From Ralstonia pickettii (GTDB lineage Bacteria > Pseudomonadota > Gammaproteobacteria > Burkholderiales > Burkholderiaceae), in assembly GCF_000607165.1 (NCBI RefSeq), contig NZ_JFZG01000034.1, forward strand, positions 58,694 to 122,693: DNA of 64,000 nt, read 5' to 3'. Position numbers and translations under genes: made by a program. This document shows, in pieces, positions 33,148 through 41,172 of this stretch. Within the stretch, counting starts at the first letter, position 1. Every line of letters starts with the position of its first letter. The notes below the pieces were generated by a model, which was not told the DNA's origin, searched no databases, and saw only the letters and a list, made by a program, of their open reading frames with translations.

Positions 33148-33528
33148 ATGCCGACAAGTACAGTCTGGGTTAAGCCCCTAGTGTTTCTGACGCACCGGGA
33201 CGTGACCGTCTACCACGCCTACGAGGACGATGACTTCGACCAGGGTGCGTGTAGGTACTCTTACACGACCCACAGCACCACCGATGAGGAGCATTTCGAT
33301 GTTCGCTATTTGGAGGTGCCGAGTGTGGCTCTGCTCGAGAATCATCCGCCTTTCTTGGCAGCCGACTGCAATCCAGCTTTCGCAACGGCAACCGACGCGC
33401 AGAAGGCAGAATGGCAGCAGCAATGGCAAGAGTGGCGCAAGGAGGGTGGCGCGGAAGATCAAGCCATCGTTGCCATCATCAAGGAAGGCATCGACCTTGG
33501 TCTGATCTCGCCACCGGAAGTAGAGTAG
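33148..33528 (+). CDS. Acidic soluble protein of unknown function
   Basis: A 126-residue acidic protein rich in Asp, Glu and Trp (WQQQWQEWRKEGG). No membrane segment or known motif. It is the last gene of the NADAR and PAPS-like operon, ending 20 bases before an intrinsic terminator. Confidence 0.6.
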   Translation: MPTSTVWVKPLVFLTHRDVTVYHAYEDDDFDQGACRYSYTTHSTTDEEHFDVRYLEVPSVALLENHPPFLAADCNPAFATATDAQKAEWQQQWQEWRKEGGAEDQAIVAIIKEGIDLGLISPPEVE

Positions 33529-33547
33529 TCCCAAGTTTTCGCCTTAG

Positions 33548-33585
33548 AACCGTTCGACGTCCCCACGTCGAGCGGTTTTCTTTTT
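33548..33585 (+). terminator. Intrinsic terminator
   Basis: AACCG-T-TCGACGT-CCCC-ACGTCGA-G-CGGTT followed by TTCTTTTTC. Strong. Confidence 0.85.
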
Positions 33586-33633
33586 CGGGCCGGGGAGGTG
33601 CATCCAGTCGTGTTGACGATCTAGCGTTTCCAC

Positions 33634-33740
33634 TTCCCATCTGGAAGCGCATCGAGGTAAAATTGGCGTGCTTTTGTTTCACTCCGACGCCTCCCTGACC
33701 TTTGTGTCACGGCGTCCGGTAGCTGGGCCGCGATCTAGCC
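33634..33740 (+). promoter_or_regulatory. Promoter with TTCC-N5-GGAA repeat and 5' box
   Basis: TTCCCATCTGGAA (33634-33646), -10 TAAAAT (33658-33663), box AGCTGGGCC..CTAGCC at 33721-33740. The remainder of the 406-base gap is leader. Confidence 0.65.
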
Positions 33741-33865
33741 ATTTGGTAGTTGCGACTTGCCTTTCCCTTTTTCGGGAGCATGTCAACCTGCCTTCTTCAC
33801 CTGTTTGATGTCCGATCGCATTTGCGCGGTTTGGCATCGTCTTCTCGCACATCCATTGTGTGTCT

Positions 33866-33934
33866 GTCACCCCCGGGGCGCCACTTTTTCCCCTGGGGAG
33901 ACGTGGTGGCTCCAAGTTTCCTTTGGAGAACCAC
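33866..33934 (+). promoter_or_regulatory. Two-hairpin leader with masked ribosome-binding site (copy 14)
   Basis: CACCCCCGGGGCG..CCCCTGGGG is the first stem. TGGT-GG-CTCC pairs with GGAG-A-ACCA over the Shine-Dalgarno of the gene at 33935. Confidence 0.65.
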
Positions 33935-34462
33935 ATGTTTCAGAAATTGCTCCGCACTCGCTTGGTTTCCTTTGTCGTTCGTCAGGCTCTGGAATCAGGC
34001 GAAAAGCGCGTATGGACGATGACATCCAGCGGTGCTCCTTATGGGTACCGCAATTTCGTTAGCTCGGATGAGCAGGCAGGGGTGATTGTCGAGTGGTGCC
34101 TGGAGTCCACGCATGACGCGGATTTGATCCGTCGACTGCAGGTCTTCCACACCACGATCAAAGGTGCGACTGTCGTCGCCTTCGTGGATTCCATTGAAGA
34201 TCGCAAGCAGTTGCGGTTTTCGTGGATCCGTTATCTCGGGTTCCAACCGGCCCCAACGACTGCAACGAAGACGAAGGTCATCGTTGCACCGAAGATGGCC
34301 GAGCAGATGTTCCGAGAACCGGTTGCTGAGGCGCGCGAGCGTCACCTTCAACTGGCTGAAACTGGCAAGTGGGTCTACACCGCGCCGTTTATCAAGTCCG
34401 AACCCTTCTACAAGAGGATTCTGGGCAAGATCACGCAGGTTGCAACACTCGCTTTGCGCTGA
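33935..34462 (+). CDS. Soluble protein of unknown function
   Basis: A 175-residue basic protein, mixed alpha/beta, no membrane segment or known catalytic motif. It is first in a two-gene leader-bearing transcript; its leader fixes the start. Confidence 0.6.
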   Translation: MFQKLLRTRLVSFVVRQALESGEKRVWTMTSSGAPYGYRNFVSSDEQAGVIVEWCLESTHDADLIRRLQVFHTTIKGATVVAFVDSIEDRKQLRFSWIRYLGFQPAPTTATKTKVIVAPKMAEQMFREPVAEARERHLQLAETGKWVYTAPFIKSEPFYKRILGKITQVATLALR

Positions 34463-34471
34463 TGTACGTCG

Positions 34472-34539
34472 TTCCCATCCGGGGCTCCATTGTCCCGGTA
34501 GGGGCAGTGGCGCTCCCTTCAACCGAAAGGAGTTCCACC
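34472..34539 (+). promoter_or_regulatory. Two-hairpin leader with masked ribosome-binding site (copy 15)
   Basis: CCATCCGGGG..GTCCCGG-TAGGGG is the first stem. GG-CG-CTCC pairs with GGAG-TT-CC before the ATG at 34540. Confidence 0.65.
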
Positions 34540-34677
34540 ATGTACACCTCGTTCGAGGCTCAAAGCCGCAGGCACGTGATTTCGACAACGGATTCGCGCC
34601 GCGTCTACCGGCTCAATGGTTCTGTGCTGACTGATATCAAGGTCAACGGCAAATGGGTGACCGTTTCCGTGGCCTGA
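34540..34677 (+). CDS. Very small basic protein
   Basis: A 45-residue basic protein (RRVYRLNGSV, NGKWVTVSVA), probably a small beta-sheet. Although short, it has a full two-hairpin leader and AAAGGAG eight bases before the ATG, so it is very likely translated. It is followed by a perfect 11-bp hairpin (34704-34729). Confidence 0.6.
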   Translation: MYTSFEAQSRRHVISTTDSRRVYRLNGSVLTDIKVNGKWVTVSVA

Positions 34678-34703
34678 TCTGTTGGCCAGTGCCGTTCAGG
34701 TCT

Positions 34704-34729
34704 CCACCATCCCGCTTGCGGGATGGTGG
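34704..34729 (+). terminator. Hairpin, probable terminator
   Basis: A perfect 11-bp stem, CCACCATCCCG-CTTG-CGGGATGGTGG. Only a pyrimidine-rich tail (TGTCCTTCCC) follows, so termination may need Rho or be partial. Confidence 0.6.
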
Positions 34730-34853
34730 TGTCCTTCCCAGCACAATTGAAACCTCCTCTCCTCCTACCTGCAGTCCCCCCCACTTCCAGATGTTTTCCC
34801 TCCCCAGCGCTTTGCTGCTTTCGCGGCAATCTGAGCTGTAGTTTCGCTCGCCC

Positions 34854-34887
34854 AAAAAAAACGCCCCAGGGATGTCCCCGGGGCGTT
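34854..34887 (-). terminator. Intrinsic terminator of the minus-strand operon
   Basis: On the minus strand, ACGCCCC..GGGGCGT is followed by eight T's. It ends the methyltransferase-helicase operon. Confidence 0.85.
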
Positions 34888-34902
34888 GCGCTTCTGCTGT
34901 TG

Positions 34903-35163
34903 CTAGTCGTCGGCTTCCTGCGCGCGGTGTAGCTCTGTTACCACTGCACCGGAGCACCGCCAACCTTCGTACTCGCTCTCGGCTAGCCGGTGGACCAGCC
35001 GATCGAGTACAACCCGGCTCACCTGGCCGTTCCCATCCTTGAATGTGCCAAGAATGTTGGCGACAACGGGCTGGGACTGACCGGGTCTCCGGATCACAAC
35101 CGATTCGCTCCCGATTGAGACCGTGGGGAGAATCGGCTTAAGCCGCGATGCGTTGCTGAGCAT
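34903..35163 (-). CDS. Small protein, last gene of the minus-strand operon
   Basis: An 86-residue protein. AAAAGGAGG lies 6 bases before its ATG, inside the end of the methyltransferase-helicase gene (26-base overlap), so the two are translationally coupled. It looks like a small mixed alpha/beta protein with no known motif. It may be a partner subunit of the helicase protein. Confidence 0.65.
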   Translation of the reverse strand: MLSNASRLKPILPTVSIGSESVVIRRPGQSQPVVANILGTFKDGNGQVSRVVLDRLVHRLAESEYEGWRCSGAVVTELHRAQEADD

Positions 35164-38100
35164 GCGACACCTCCTTTTCGAGATACTTGCGTAGATCGAG
35201 CGCGTGAACGCCCACTAGCTTGGACAGGTCACTGCAGAATCGCCGGAAGATCACGTCCATGTGCAGGAATTCCTGATCGAACGTGGTCGGCGTGCCCCAA
35301 TCGAAGCCGGCGTTGAAGCTGTCGGCCTTATAGGACACTACTTGTTGCATATACGAATCGATTGAGTGTTCGGTGATGGCGTGGTGCACCTTCACTTCAT
35401 CCCACTCGTTCTCGTCGCGCAGCGCCCGGGCGATCGCCTGACTCTCCTTTCGTGCGGACCAGCTTTTGTCAGCCAGTAGCACGTCACTGCATTGAGGGAT
35501 GTTGGTGCCTTCCCCGATACTGCCGTATGTCACCAAAGCAACCGGAACTGTTCCTTTCCGAAATCGCTCCTCGAACTCGGCGTTCCGACGTTTGATCGTC
35601 TTGCCGCCGTGGATCACCACTGAATCGATGTGGCGCTTGGCTAAGTGGCGTGCAACCAGTTCTGCATTCCCGGGGTAGCCGGTGAACATTATTGGCCGCC
35701 TACGCAGATCCACGAGCTCTTCAATCTTGTCGATACAGAAGCGTTGCTTGCTCGTCAGAGGTGCATACCCCTTGGTCGCCTTCGGATGCTGCGGGAAATT
35801 GTTGGCAATCTCCACAGCCTTGATGCGAGCAAGAATGGTGACGAGGTTGTTTCGCTTCCCTTCGTCAAGACCTTCCAGATACCACTTGGAGAAGTCCTCC
35901 GACACGACCAGGTAATGCAGAAGATGGTCCATGTCGAATTCAATCAGGTGTGTCTCTGGTGTCGGCTCAGGAATCGAGACGCACGAAGCTACGTCGGGTT
36001 CCTTGGCCACGCGGCGCTTGATCCACGGTGCCAACATCCTGCGGTATTCAGCTAGGTTGGCGATCCGGGGTACTTCGCGCTTTGCACCCTTGAGTTCATC
36101 TTCGAACTCGCGGGTGACCCAGACAAACTCACAGAACGTGTTCAACACGCGATCAATACCTCGCTCAGCCAGTGCCATGGAGTGGCGCAGACTGGGGTCA
36201 AGGTAGTACCGGCGATACCCGTACGGCTGGGCCGCTGTTCCATCTCCCCCTGCGAATGCCAATAGACCGTGACAGTCGCGCGGATAGTTGCCCGCCGGCG
36301 TACCGGTGAGTGGGAACTTGCGCTTCGCCGACACCTGCCAAACGGCGCCGGTTTGATCGGTATCGATGTTCCCGAGAAAATGAGCCTCGTCGGGAATAAT
36401 CGTGCCGACGCGTCGCCTCAACTTCTTGGCGTACGTCATGCGCGGCCGCTCTGGAGTAATGGGAGCTTTCAGCCGATCCACCGAAATGATGTTGATCCGA
36501 CGCAGGGACTGCAGATGCGCCGGCGTCTCGATCACCTGCCAGAGTTCGCCATCAAGGCAAATCTTGCGGATCTCGATCAGCATCTCGTCGACCAAGGCCG
36601 CCTTGAGAACGACCAGCGAATGTTTGCCCCCAAGAAGCAAGGCAATCGCCAGCGCTGCGCGAGCTTTGCCTAGAGCCATAGCCCAGGCAACCACGCCGCC
36701 CCGCTTCAGTGCCAGTTCCACCAGGTCGTCGACCTGATATCCGCGAGTCAGCCAGGTATCGATCCCGAGAGAGCGGATCCGAGCCCGCCAGACTGCAGCA
36801 AGCTCCGGATTCTGAACGGCGAGGCCTGGGTAGACCTCTTTCCATTCTGATGCCGCCTCCTTCTGGATCAAATCGAAGCGCGCCAAGATGTCCTCGTATG
36901 GCAGGACGTATTGCTTCCCTTGGTACTCGAAACGATGCCTGCCGTGCTCGACCTCCACGAAGCTGACCGTGGTACCGGCTTTGATCACTGCAGATCCCCA
37001 TTTCGTAGGATCGACCAGATGATCCTTCTTGGCGGTTCCCTGCATCGGCCCCTCAGTGTCGGAACCCGTGCCAGGCATCAGCACTGTATGTCGGAAAGGC
37101 GTCTTCTGCGTCGCCGTCACCTTGATCTGACTCCGCAGGTAGCGAAGCAAGCCGGCATCGACTACCGGAGTACCGCCCGCACGTCCAATGACTGCGATGA
37201 AGTCCCAAAAGCTCTTCATCGGATCCGGCTGTGCTAGATGGATCTGCAGGTCCAGGACACCTTGACCAACGTATTTCACTTCGCGCGGATATCGGTGTTC
37301 CTCGTGGGGCCTGTGGGCGCCGATGCGGTCTTGGTATACCGCGTTCAGCACGAGTGCTTCTGTCAGCCCACACCTGAACTTCAGCTTGATCCAACGGCCG
37401 TCATGGCACACCCGAACAGCGGGATCGCCTGTGACGGGCCGGCTGATAGCAGGCCCCGATTTCTCCGATTCCAAGTGCTTGAGCCGAGGCTCGCGGCGGA
37501 TGCCTCCAAACAAGCTTGGAGCCTCCACAGCTGCGCTAAGGTCAGTTACGCGTTGCCGTGTGGCGGGCATTGCGTGAAAGGCCGTGTCAAACAGTGCCAC
37601 GGTCACGCGAACAGTTGCGTTTTCCTCCCGGAAAACGTCTTGCGGCATGTCGTACATCGCCAGCAGTCGTCGGAACTGATGCTTGGAGTGCTCATTGACC
37701 GATTTGAGGTAGACCTCGTCGGCCAGTGTCGTTGGCAGTATCGCGACAACCCACTTTGCCGCGCTAAGCGCTTGGTAAAGTGCATACTCATCACTGCGCG
37801 CGCTCGTGCTGGGGCCAAAGGCCCCGTACGAAGTGCACTCGTATGGCGCCAGGAACGGGCTCTGAAGGTTGATAGAGAAGGGCGGATTGATCAGGCAAAC
37901 GTCAAAATCTTTCGGCCGGATCGATTCCATTCCTGTATGGATGAATTCATACGTGAACCCTGCCTCCCTTGCAGCCTCTCCTAGCGCTGCAATACAACCC
38001 TCATCGACGTCCACCCCGTACAGCGAGTGGATTTCAGGGTTTGCCCAGTGCAGCAATCGCCCGCTGCCGACGCTGTTGTCGAGCACGCTCAGCTTCAGCG

Positions 38101-38305
38101 CCTTTCCTTCAGCAATGCCTTCTTCTTCCGCGATCCTGTTCATCGACGGTTCCACAAGGCGCCAACAGAACTGCGACAGTGCCACAGTGGTGAAGAACTG
38201 ACTTTGGTGGACTTGTCGAGCTTCGTGAAGCCCGGCAAGTGAGCCCGCTTTTGCCGTCATTGATCCTTTTGATCGGATCTCGAGCAAGCTGCTTGCCCAG
38301 CTCAT
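35138..38305 (-). CDS. Fused DNA adenine methyltransferase and SF2/Snf2-like helicase
   Basis: A 1,055-residue protein. The N-terminal part is an N6-adenine methyltransferase, with the AdoMet motif VLDNSVGSG (74-82) and the catalytic NPPF (140-143). The C-terminal part is an SF2 helicase of Snf2 type: a Walker A-like MALGKA (543-548; the usual GKT threonine is alanine), DEAH (639-642), LTGTP (666-670), TGYPGNAELVARHL and QAIARALR (motif VI). No nuclease domain is seen. Similar fusions occur in plasmid and phage defence or anti-restriction loci. The start is fixed by GGAGG and by an ATGA overlap with the upstream gene. Confidence 0.82.
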   Translation of the reverse strand: MSWASSLLEIRSKGSMTAKAGSLAGLHEARQVHQSQFFTTVALSQFCWRLVEPSMNRIAEEEGIAEGKALKLSVLDNSVGSGRLLHWANPEIHSLYGVDVDEGCIAALGEAAREAGFTYEFIHTGMESIRPKDFDVCLINPPFSINLQSPFLAPYECTSYGAFGPSTSARSDEYALYQALSAAKWVVAILPTTLADEVYLKSVNEHSKHQFRRLLAMYDMPQDVFREENATVRVTVALFDTAFHAMPATRQRVTDLSAAVEAPSLFGGIRREPRLKHLESEKSGPAISRPVTGDPAVRVCHDGRWIKLKFRCGLTEALVLNAVYQDRIGAHRPHEEHRYPREVKYVGQGVLDLQIHLAQPDPMKSFWDFIAVIGRAGGTPVVDAGLLRYLRSQIKVTATQKTPFRHTVLMPGTGSDTEGPMQGTAKKDHLVDPTKWGSAVIKAGTTVSFVEVEHGRHRFEYQGKQYVLPYEDILARFDLIQKEAASEWKEVYPGLAVQNPELAAVWRARIRSLGIDTWLTRGYQVDDLVELALKRGGVVAWAMALGKARAALAIALLLGGKHSLVVLKAALVDEMLIEIRKICLDGELWQVIETPAHLQSLRRINIISVDRLKAPITPERPRMTYAKKLRRRVGTIIPDEAHFLGNIDTDQTGAVWQVSAKRKFPLTGTPAGNYPRDCHGLLAFAGGDGTAAQPYGYRRYYLDPSLRHSMALAERGIDRVLNTFCEFVWVTREFEDELKGAKREVPRIANLAEYRRMLAPWIKRRVAKEPDVASCVSIPEPTPETHLIEFDMDHLLHYLVVSEDFSKWYLEGLDEGKRNNLVTILARIKAVEIANNFPQHPKATKGYAPLTSKQRFCIDKIEELVDLRRRPIMFTGYPGNAELVARHLAKRHIDSVVIHGGKTIKRRNAEFEERFRKGTVPVALVTYGSIGEGTNIPQCSDVLLADKSWSARKESQAIARALRDENEWDEVKVHHAITEHSIDSYMQQVVSYKADSFNAGFDWGTPTTFDQEFLHMDVIFRRFCSDLSKLVGVHALDLRKYLEKEVSHAQQRIAA

Positions 38306-39123
38306 GCTGCCTCCGATACCGGCGTAAAGCCGAACTCACCGAGGAAGAGTTGCAGCTTCTCGGACGCCTTAGCATCGAATGCAAACTCGAACCGGTTGTA
38401 GAAGGTGGTTATTTTGATTTGGCCACCTTCGACGTTGCCGTAGGTAAATGCCTCGCGCGAGTGCACCTGATCACCACGTTGTGACCACACGTTCAGGAAC
38501 GTACTCATGCCGTGCTGAAGCGCAAACATGTCGCCCCAAGAAGCAAACGACTTCAGGGCAATCAGCGTACGAGTCAGCCGTTGGGCGTTACCCCAGTCGA
38601 TGGTGTAGCGAGTGCTGTACTTCTGCGTGGCACGAATGTCGAGATTGAGAACGATCCCGCCTCTGCGGCGCTCGACGCCCGTCTCTGGCTTGATGCGGAA
38701 CTCATCGATAAGGACAGAAGAGGCTTGCTGGTACGCATTCTTTGCGCCATTGCCTCCACCGTACCGCTTCTCAAGTTCCTGCCAGAAGACGTGTGCATCG
38801 AACTCCGTCCGCTTCTCATCGGAAAAACCAACAGCTTCAGCGATTTCGCTCCAGTTGATTTCGAGTCGAGACGAGGAACTCGGAGAGTACTCGTTGATCG
38901 CGACTTGAGTCAGCCTTTGCATCAGCCCGGTTGCGGCTTTACGCAGATGCTTGCGTTGGTCGATCTCGTCGTACTCCGGAAGAGCGGTCATGAAGCGTTC
39001 GCTTCCGAACATCGCAGTTTCGACTTTGCGCAGACGAGTGATTTCCTTTCCATGCCCCAGAATTGTTTGAGCAACTTCTTCCCAGTACTTCTGGGTGGCA
39101 TCGATCAGTTCACGAACTTCCAT
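38302..39123 (-). CDS. Unknown protein, paralogue of the upstream gene
   Basis: A 273-residue protein. It shares sequence with the gene at 39238-40059: near the start (IDATQKYW versus IDCMEQYW) and strongly at the end (SREAFTYGNVEGGQIKI versus SREAFKLGSAQEGRIKL, then LFLGEF in both). The pair comes from a duplication. The start at 39123 is chosen from the shared leader and GGAG six bases before the ATG. The stop overlaps the helicase start (ATGA), so it probably works with the methyltransferase-helicase, perhaps as a specificity or regulatory subunit. Confidence 0.7.
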   Translation of the reverse strand: MEVRELIDATQKYWEEVAQTILGHGKEITRLRKVETAMFGSERFMTALPEYDEIDQRKHLRKAATGLMQRLTQVAINEYSPSSSSRLEINWSEIAEAVGFSDEKRTEFDAHVFWQELEKRYGGGNGAKNAYQQASSVLIDEFRIKPETGVERRRGGIVLNLDIRATQKYSTRYTIDWGNAQRLTRTLIALKSFASWGDMFALQHGMSTFLNVWSQRGDQVHSREAFTYGNVEGGQIKITTFYNRFEFAFDAKASEKLQLFLGEFGFTPVSEAA

Positions 39124-39192
39124 GTTTTTCTCCAGCGGTTTTGGGAGAAACACACGGCCCCCCAAGGGCGCATGTGTCCCTCTAGGGTTACG
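39124..39192 (-). promoter_or_regulatory. Two-hairpin leader with masked ribosome-binding site (copy 19, minus strand)
   Basis: On the minus strand: ACCCTAGAGGGACACATGCG then CCC..GGGGGG. TTTCTCC pairs perfectly with GGAGAAA (7 bp) over the Shine-Dalgarno of the gene starting at 39123. Confidence 0.7.
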
Positions 39193-39237
39193 GTGCAATG
39201 CACCTTGCAGTGTCTGGTAGAAGCGTCCTACCCGGAC

Positions 39238-40059
39238 TCAATCTGCCGTTTGTAGCGGCGCGAAATAGAACTCGCCCAGGAAGAGGGCAAGCGGTTCTGC
39301 AACAGGGCGCTCGAACATCCACTCGAATGACGTTTGGTAGGTCACGAGCTTGATTCGACCTTCCTGCGCGGAGCCAAGTTTGAAAGCCTCACGGGACTTA
39401 ACGCCAGCTGGGTAGCTGAAATGCGGTACCAATTTGGCGATGTCCTCTGCCAATCCAGGTTTGCCCGCCCAAATTGCAAAGCTAGCAAGCGCTGGGAGCA
39501 CTTCCAGCCGGAGTGTTTCGCTCTCGGCATGACCGAGCACCGGCACGCTGTAGGACTTGTCCACGTAGCGAATATCCCGCGTGAGCTGAATGCAGCCATT
39601 CTTGGTGAGTACGTCGTCCCCCGCGGAGAGAGAGAAGTACTTCCCAAGCGATTCGCCGCGTTTCTTGTAGGCGAGTGTGTGACCGATGCCATCCCTGTAC
39701 TTCGCCTCGAGTGCGCTCCACAGGCCGCTTGGGCTAAAGGATCCGGGCTTTGCCCGATACCCAAGTTCATCGATCAGTTCTTTGCTGTGCAGCTCTAAAG
39801 GTGTCGCTGGGTTTGGAGAAAACTCCCGGACTGCATGGGCGAGCAACTCTTGAATAAGCCGCCAGGCCGCTGACTCGATCCCGTCCTCCGCGGCACGTGT
39901 TACGTACTCGGAAGAGGGGCTCGCGTGAGCGGCGTCGCTGGCCATTGCCAGTTCTACCTTGTAGCGATGGTCAAGCTCCAGACGGTCGCGAGCCTGCTGC
40001 AGCATGAGATCCTTGTAGGACGCCCAGTACTGCTCCATGCAGTCGATGAAATGGTTCAT
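39238..40059 (-). CDS. Unknown protein, first gene of the minus-strand operon
   Basis: A 273-residue protein, a paralogue of the next gene downstream. The N-terminal half is helical (a stretch of about 40 residues looks like a coiled coil), and the C-terminal half is mixed alpha/beta ending in LFLGEFYFAPL. CAGGAG lies six bases before the chosen ATG at 40059. It carries the operon's promoter and leader. No family is recognised. Confidence 0.7.
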   Translation of the reverse strand: MNHFIDCMEQYWASYKDLMLQQARDRLELDHRYKVELAMASDAAHASPSSEYVTRAAEDGIESAAWRLIQELLAHAVREFSPNPATPLELHSKELIDELGYRAKPGSFSPSGLWSALEAKYRDGIGHTLAYKKRGESLGKYFSLSAGDDVLTKNGCIQLTRDIRYVDKSYSVPVLGHAESETLRLEVLPALASFAIWAGKPGLAEDIAKLVPHFSYPAGVKSREAFKLGSAQEGRIKLVTYQTSFEWMFERPVAEPLALFLGEFYFAPLQTAD

Positions 40060-40130
40060 TGATGTCTCCTGATTGATGGAAGACACCATGCCCCTTGAGG
40101 GGAGCGTGATGTCCCCCCGAAGGGAAAGTG
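40060..40130 (-). promoter_or_regulatory. Two-hairpin leader with masked ribosome-binding site (copy 18, minus strand)
   Basis: On the minus strand: CCCTTCGGGGGG and CCCCTCAAGGGG stems. GTGTCTTCC then pairs with GGAGACAT (one bulge) over the Shine-Dalgarno before the ATG at 40059. Confidence 0.6.
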
Positions 40131-40151
40131 GCGCAAGGTGCGCCTAGAAAG

Positions 40152-40219
40152 GGCTAGGTACGGTCCAGCTACCGGATCAAGGATCGAGGTCGAGTATACC
40201 AGCAATTTCCTACCAGGAA
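40152..40219 (-). promoter_or_regulatory. Promoter with TTCC-N5-GGAA repeat and 5' box (minus strand)
   Basis: Read on the minus strand: TTCCTGGTAGGAA (40219-40207), -10 TATACT (40198-40193), then the hairpin CCGGT-AGCTGG-ACCG followed by CTAGCC (to 40152). This is the same architecture as on the plus strand. Confidence 0.7.
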
Positions 40220-40283
40220 ATCGAGTTTCGTTGCTGTGCCTCGCCAGTGGAATCGACGTTATTGGGACCGAAAGAGGGCCGGG

Positions 40284-40463
40284 ATGCGGGCTCTTTACGA
40301 GTGGTTGGCGAGCCAACGCGACCAGATAATTGAACTATCCAAGATTAGGTTGGCTGAACTGCGCGCGAGCGGGGGAATCGGTCGCAAACCTGATCTCCAC
40401 CCTGAATCTTCGTGGCGCGCAAACCTACATGATGGACCTGGAAGACGATTTCCCAGCTTCTGA
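40284..40463 (+). CDS. Possible small helical protein
   Basis: A 59-residue frame with GAGGG five bases before the ATG. Residues 1-30 (RALYEWLASQRDQIIELSK) read like a genuine helix. It overlaps the start of the next gene in another frame. Moderate support only. Confidence 0.4.
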   Translation: MRALYEWLASQRDQIIELSKIRLAELRASGGIGRKPDLHPESSWRANLHDGPGRRFPSF

Positions 40464-41055
40464 TCCGACAAGGATGACCCTATTCGGTCGTTCATTCGAC
40501 GTGAATCTACCGTTGCGCGTGCTCATGGTGGCTGTGGTGATCCTAGTGGCTTGGACCACGTACACCGGTACTCACCCCGACATCGAATTTCCGTCCGGAG
40601 CGCCCGTTGACACCAAAAGCGACTCTTCTTCTGTTGCGGCGGTCGCGGGTGGAGACGCCCCTCAACCGGAGGTAAAGATTGGCGCGAAGTCGACGCTACC
40701 AGCGCAAGCGGGCGGCCTCCTTCGTCAGCAGTTCTATTCAGCCTACATGGCCGCCTGCCTCATCAATGCCAAAGCTGGCAAGACTTTGCCTGAAGTCGAG
40801 ATGTCGCCGCAGCTCGTCAACCGCAAGGTGGCCACCGTCATGAACTTGCCGATTGTGTACACGGCAATCGGCGATTCGGCGTTCAGTCTCACCGTTGGCG
40901 GGAACGTCCCCGACGACATCCGATTCTCTGCTGAGTACGCGGAGATCGTAGCCAAAGGACGGCGCATCACGCCGAAATCCTGCGAGAGCGTCGCCGAAGA
41001 GCTTCGTGCGCTCTCTGCGCAACAGGGCGGCGGTGCACCTTTAGGCAATCGCTAA
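40429..41055 (+). CDS. Single-pass membrane protein with periplasmic domain
   Basis: A 208-residue protein: an acidic cytoplasmic start, one membrane helix (residues about 29-48), a Ser/Pro-rich linker, and a C-terminal domain of about 120 residues with two cysteines (AACLIN, PKSCES). It looks like a periplasmic domain tethered to the inner membrane. The start is uncertain (ATG 40429, 40432 or 40474; none has a strong ribosome-binding site). No family is recognised. Confidence 0.55.
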   Translation: MMDLEDDFPASDPTRMTLFGRSFDVNLPLRVLMVAVVILVAWTTYTGTHPDIEFPSGAPVDTKSDSSSVAAVAGGDAPQPEVKIGAKSTLPAQAGGLLRQQFYSAYMAACLINAKAGKTLPEVEMSPQLVNRKVATVMNLPIVYTAIGDSAFSLTVGGNVPDDIRFSAEYAEIVAKGRRITPKSCESVAEELRALSAQQGGGAPLGNR

Positions 41056-41096
41056 ACAACTATTGATTGGCTCACAGGTACGGCGCATGGGCCCTC

Positions 41097-41113
41097 GGTT
41101 GATATCAACCACG
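41097..41113. repeat. Palindrome GGTTGATATCAACC, copy A
   Basis: A perfect 14-bp palindrome followed by ACGA, about 60 bases before the gene at 41173. It shares 17 bases (GTTGATATCAACCACGA) with copy B at 41804. TTGATA could also be a -35 box. Confidence 0.6.
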
Positions 41114-41172
41114 AAATGCAATTTAGTTTCCGCAACCGATAACCAGGGATGACCTGATTGGAGTCGAAAAGC

